Below are positions 61,006 through 64,000 of a stretch of 64,000 nt of DNA, piece by piece (position 1 is the first letter of the stretch; each line of letters begins with the position of its first letter). The position numbers were made by a program, and so were the translations under genes. This DNA is from Hondaea fermentalgiana (taxonomy: Eukaryota; Sar; Bigyra; Thraustochytrida; Thraustochytriidae), in assembly GCA_014084085.1 (NCBI GenBank), contig NPFB01000129.1, positions 1-64,000 on the forward strand, given 5' to 3'. The notes under the pieces are model-generated. The model was not told the DNA's origin. It saw only the letters and a list, made by a program, of their open reading frames with translations, and did not search any database.

Positions 61006-61803
61006 GCTCGCGCCTCCTGCGTCTCTCCGCGCGCGCGCAGACCCGCTCGAGCCCGACTGGCTTTGTGACTTTGCCGAGTGGACTCCTGTCACTTGGGTGC
61101 CCTCACGCTCACCGGCTATCGCATTGCGGCCATTTATTATGATCCCACTGGCAAAGCAGTAAAGGCTGTCGTAGGCCTAGCCTAGTGCTACGACGAGGGG
61201 CCAGCGCTGCTTGCGAGACTGACGCCCATTCGGGGTCGCCCTCGCGCAATAATTCGATCTTGAACTCGATCGTAGTCGTATGCAGCAGGAAGGATTCACG
61301 CGTGCGCCGAGAGTCGAGACCTGGCGAGCCGAGCAACGGCACATGAGGGAAATGTGCCTGTGCTGCTAGTGATCGTCAAGCACCTACCTATCTCAACATG
61401 AAAAGAACCTGATGAAGAGAAATGACTTTTCGAAGCGTCTGAGTTGTGGCAACGTCTGAAAAGTTGGAGAATCTCAGATCGTTGCAAGCATAGTCGTCTC
61501 TGATCCATTGTCCAAAAACATGCGTCATCTTTTACGCAAGGGATTATACAAAGATGAGACGAATTCTTTAAAAATTAGTTTTGCAGAATAAATGCATTTG
61601 TTGAATTTTGTTCGTTCATCTCGATCACGGTTTTGACAACAACGCATCATCGAATGACAGAGGACTTTATGGCGTACAGCGGCCGCCTATTTTCACAATA
61701 AACACCAGCAAGAAAGTCCATCCTGGTCGTAAAGAAAATTTCCCGACTTCCCTTCCAACGCGTTAAGCGTGGGGACGAAAACTTTTGCAACGAAGTTGTG
61801 GAT
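61006..61803. other. Intergenic DNA upstream of the TTL-domain gene
   Basis: About 800 bases between the TTL start and the stop of the S1 protease gene, both minus strand. AT-rich near 61550-61620. No gene is seen. Confidence 0.55.
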
Positions 61804-63000
61804 CTAAACTGCGGACATGGTTTGTTTTCTGGGCTCCGAGCCAGAGCTGTCTGAGTCCGACGAATGTCCTCGAAAACTATCCGGGGGCGACTTCGCTTCC
61901 TCCATTGTAGCGTCGCCACGTTGCTTTCGACGCCGGTAGCGCCTGGAAACAGCCAAGATCAAAATCAATCCTACGACGACACTCACGATCGATGCTATGA
62001 CGATAGTTGTGTGAGAAACGGAGGGCATGGTGCCAGATTCTTTTGCTCCTGAACCAGCAGTACCATGCGTCGTCGGCGCAAAGCTTGGGGCGAGTGTGAA
62101 GTTCTGGAGATCGGTTGATTCGATGGGCTGATGGCTAGGTGCAAGCGTATGCACACTTGGCCAAGTAGTTGGCGTGAGCGTTGGAGCAGTGGTCTGGACA
62201 ACATCTGGCTGTAAATCCGTCACGTTCGAGATCCATCGCGAGAGTTTGGAAATACTTGTGTAAATTCCAACGCTACCCAGCTGATTACAGTTGCCTCCCC
62301 AAGATGTAATACCGACCTGACGCAAAATACCCGACGAGTCTGTACCATACAAGGGTCCTCCACTATCACCTACACAAGTGTTTCGTAACAGAGTGGCGTT
62401 TCCTGCGCAAACATTCGTGTCGAACACACGACCACTGTACGTTTCGTTGCAAGCAGAGAGTTCCACGACAGGAACTGTCGTTTCACGTAGCTCATTCACA
62501 AACGAGGTCCCCGTGTCTTCTTCAAAGGTAGCTCCCCAACCAGCAACATAGAGAAGACGCCCAGAAGACTCTAACCGCGACATGCTGTTGTTCCAATTGA
62601 GGCGGACGGGTTCGACGTCGGTGACTTCGTCCTCAAGCTCCAAAACAACAAGGTCATCGCGTACATCCGAGCGTCCGCTCCCAACGGGGGGATACGTATA
62701 GTCTGGTGGAAAGTGAGTAGCCTTAACCCTGGCAATAACCGCATTCCCATCGTCGTTCTCGAGGTTCGTTGTATTGAAGACCAAGCGCTCAGGTATGTAG
62801 ATGCTTTCCAGACAGTGTCCCGCGGAGAGAGCAAACCTTGGCGCGATTAGACTTGCGCCGCAAAAATGATCATTGCCCAATGCGAAAGAGTCTTGCATGG
62901 AACCTATCCATGCCAGCGAGTTTCGCGGGACGAGACTGCCGCCAATGATGCGCGCTTGCGTCTCCCTCCGCGGTCTTTTCTTGGACCCTTCCTCGCGCAT
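61804..63000 (-). CDS. Trypsin-like (S1) serine protease with C-terminal membrane anchor
   Basis: A 398-residue protein. The S1 domain begins at the activation-type site RIIGGSLVPRN (about 17) and runs to about 265. The triad is visible: His in LSAGHCLES, Asp in RDDLVVLEL, Ser in VGDSGGPLYG. The residue six before the catalytic Ser (chymotrypsin position 189) is Asn, not Asp, so trypsin-like Arg/Lys preference is doubtful. A Thr/Pro/Ser-rich stalk (about 270-325) leads to a membrane helix at about 333-353 (TIVIASIVSVVVGLILILAV) and a basic, Ser-rich cytoplasmic tail. This is a type I layout, yet no signal peptide precedes the domain: the N-terminus is MREEGSKKRPRRETQ. An upstream exon may be missing, or the start may be wrong. 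The ATG at 62998-63000 is the first in this frame. Confidence 0.87.
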   Translation of the reverse strand: MREEGSKKRPRRETQARIIGGSLVPRNSLAWIGSMQDSFALGNDHFCGASLIAPRFALSAGHCLESIYIPERLVFNTTNLENDDGNAVIARVKATHFPPDYTYPPVGSGRSDVRDDLVVLELEDEVTDVEPVRLNWNNSMSRLESSGRLLYVAGWGATFEEDTGTSFVNELRETTVPVVELSACNETYSGRVFDTNVCAGNATLLRNTCVGDSGGPLYGTDSSGILRQVGITSWGGNCNQLGSVGIYTSISKLSRWISNVTDLQPDVVQTTAPTLTPTTWPSVHTLAPSHQPIESTDLQNFTLAPSFAPTTHGTAGSGAKESGTMPSVSHTTIVIASIVSVVVGLILILAVSRRYRRRKQRGDATMEEAKSPPDSFRGHSSDSDSSGSEPRKQTMSAV

Positions 63001-64000
63001 TCTGCTTCACTCGTCCAATTGCGCGCTCGTTCCGAACGCTCGAGCAGGTGAACACGTGACAGCAGGGCGAGCAAGAGTGCCTCTCTCTCTCTCTCTCTCT
63101 CCCTCTCGATTGTTTGGCGTCTCGCAAGGTCTGGCGGTCTTGCGCCCGCTCTGCGCAGCGCGCACGCAAGCAGGCTGCTCGTCTGTCTGCCACAAGACTG
63201 CCTTACTAATAAAACTTACTCACTGTCAGTCGGTCGCTGAGGCGTGACATCCCTCGTGGCGAAAAGGACTCCCTCACAGATCAGCCTGAGAAGGAAGGCT
63301 CTTTGGCTGAAGGCTCGAATGCTGATGCAGCCTGAATCAGCCGTGTCCCTCGGCCGGACGGGGGTCATGAGAAGGGGTTATTGAGCGGGAGGAAAGCTTG
63401 AATGGCCAGCGGTATGGCGGGCAGTGTATATATACTATTATGGTAGTAGTATACGGAGACTTGACAGACTCGAAAGTCCGCACTTGCATTTCACAGACCG
63501 TGGCGAGGACACCTGGCTTCGGATCGGTCTGAAACGTGCGATTCCGGGCTTTTCCAGCCGCACAACTTCGAAGAAGAAAAAATTTTATCGCTTGTACGGG
63601 CCGCACGGGGTGGTGGCAATAGGCGCCAATTACAATTTTAAAAAAAGGCGACAGATTCGCGACTTCCATGGCTGTACTCTAGTATCATTACTCCTCTGCA
63701 TAATATTTCGTGAGGTAGGCGTAATACCCTAGTGAAGGTGGATTTTAAACTTTTTAAGGAACGCACGTTTGCGGCACACGTGCAGATTTGGTCGCGCTAA
63801 GGTCAAACTACCTTTCAACTTCCGTTCACGCTCTTTTTCCTCGAAAAATGCGCCTCCCTCCATCACGCACAAAAGTCATACGTAGTCTCTACAGCTTGCA
63901 GCCCGTATGTGCGAAATGCAAATGACGAGGTGTCTCTTCTTCTGCTCGAGTACTACAATGAGCACCAAATCGTCAATGACAAAGCAGAAGGAAAGAAAAA
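63001..64000. other. Intergenic DNA at window end, no supported gene
   Basis: Upstream of the S1 protease, then reaching the window edge. It contains (CT)n at about 63080-63102 and AT-rich DNA after 63400. A plus-strand ORF at 63424-63732 has no recognisable features. A spliced 5' exon of the protease could lie here but I cannot identify one. Confidence 0.5.

Overview
The window is nuclear DNA from a GC-rich, intron-poor eukaryote. It encodes spliceosomal proteins (CWC22, SmB), a nuclear-pore membrane protein (gp210), ribosomal protein uL24 and TIR/NACHT/WD40 and TTL-domain proteins. Nearly all genes are single long ORFs; the only intron I can demonstrate is in the uL24 gene (GT..AG, after codon 4). 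Compact single-exon genes, long low-complexity intergenic DNA and Ser/acidic-rich linkers suggest a stramenopile, most likely a thraustochytrid (Labyrinthulomycete). That placement is inference from gene style; there is no rRNA or other taxonomic marker here. Two runs of exactly 100 N (10927-11026 and 39173-39272) are scaffold gaps of unknown true length.

Layout. 0.7-5.1 kb (-): TIR-like/NACHT/WD40 receptor-like protein. 7.0-7.3 kb (+): small uncertain ORF. 8.0-9.5 kb (-): Nudix hydrolase. 9.5-14.5 kb: gene-poor DNA with a gap, simple repeats and two short-repeat arrays. 14.5-19.8 kb (-): adenylosuccinate lyase, zinc-ribbon/FKBP/TPR protein, ZIP metal transporter. 21.1-24.4 kb (+): CobW-family metal GTPase and the EIPR1/TSSC1 WD40 protein. 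24.7-27.3 kb (-): CWC22. 28.7-29.5 kb (+): uL24 (RPL26). 29.6-30.3 kb (-): unknown Cys-pair protein. 31.4-33.1 kb (+): protein with eight GYSWE repeats. 33.8-34.3 kb (-): SmB. 34.7-37.6 kb (-): LRR protein. 38.2-39.1 kb (-): membrane-anchored NTPase related to TTD14. 40.2-41.3 kb (+): aldose 1-epimerase. 41.9-47.6 kb (+): gp210/NUP210. 47.8-48.7 kb (+): truncated TIR-like ORF. 48.8-50.4 kb (+): sulfotransferase. 50.7-54.4 kb (-): secreted protein ending in a peptidase S74 intramolecular chaperone domain. 55.5-57.0 kb (+): prolidase. 57.3-58.7 kb (+): tail-anchored coiled-coil protein. 59.0-61.0 kb (-): TTL-domain protein with an N-terminal signal or anchor. 61.8-63.0 kb (-): membrane-anchored S1 serine protease.

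Functional links. Most genes are unrelated housekeeping neighbours, as expected in eukaryotic DNA. Two groupings stand out. A ZIP transporter and a CobW (COG0523) metal chaperone are transcribed divergently from one repeat-rich intergenic region, and the transporter has altered metal-site motifs. TIR-like sequence occurs twice, once in a STAND-type receptor and once as an isolated half-domain. The S74-domain protein is the other item most likely to repay follow-up. Several predicted starts were moved downstream from non-ATG codons to the first sensible ATG, as noted per gene.
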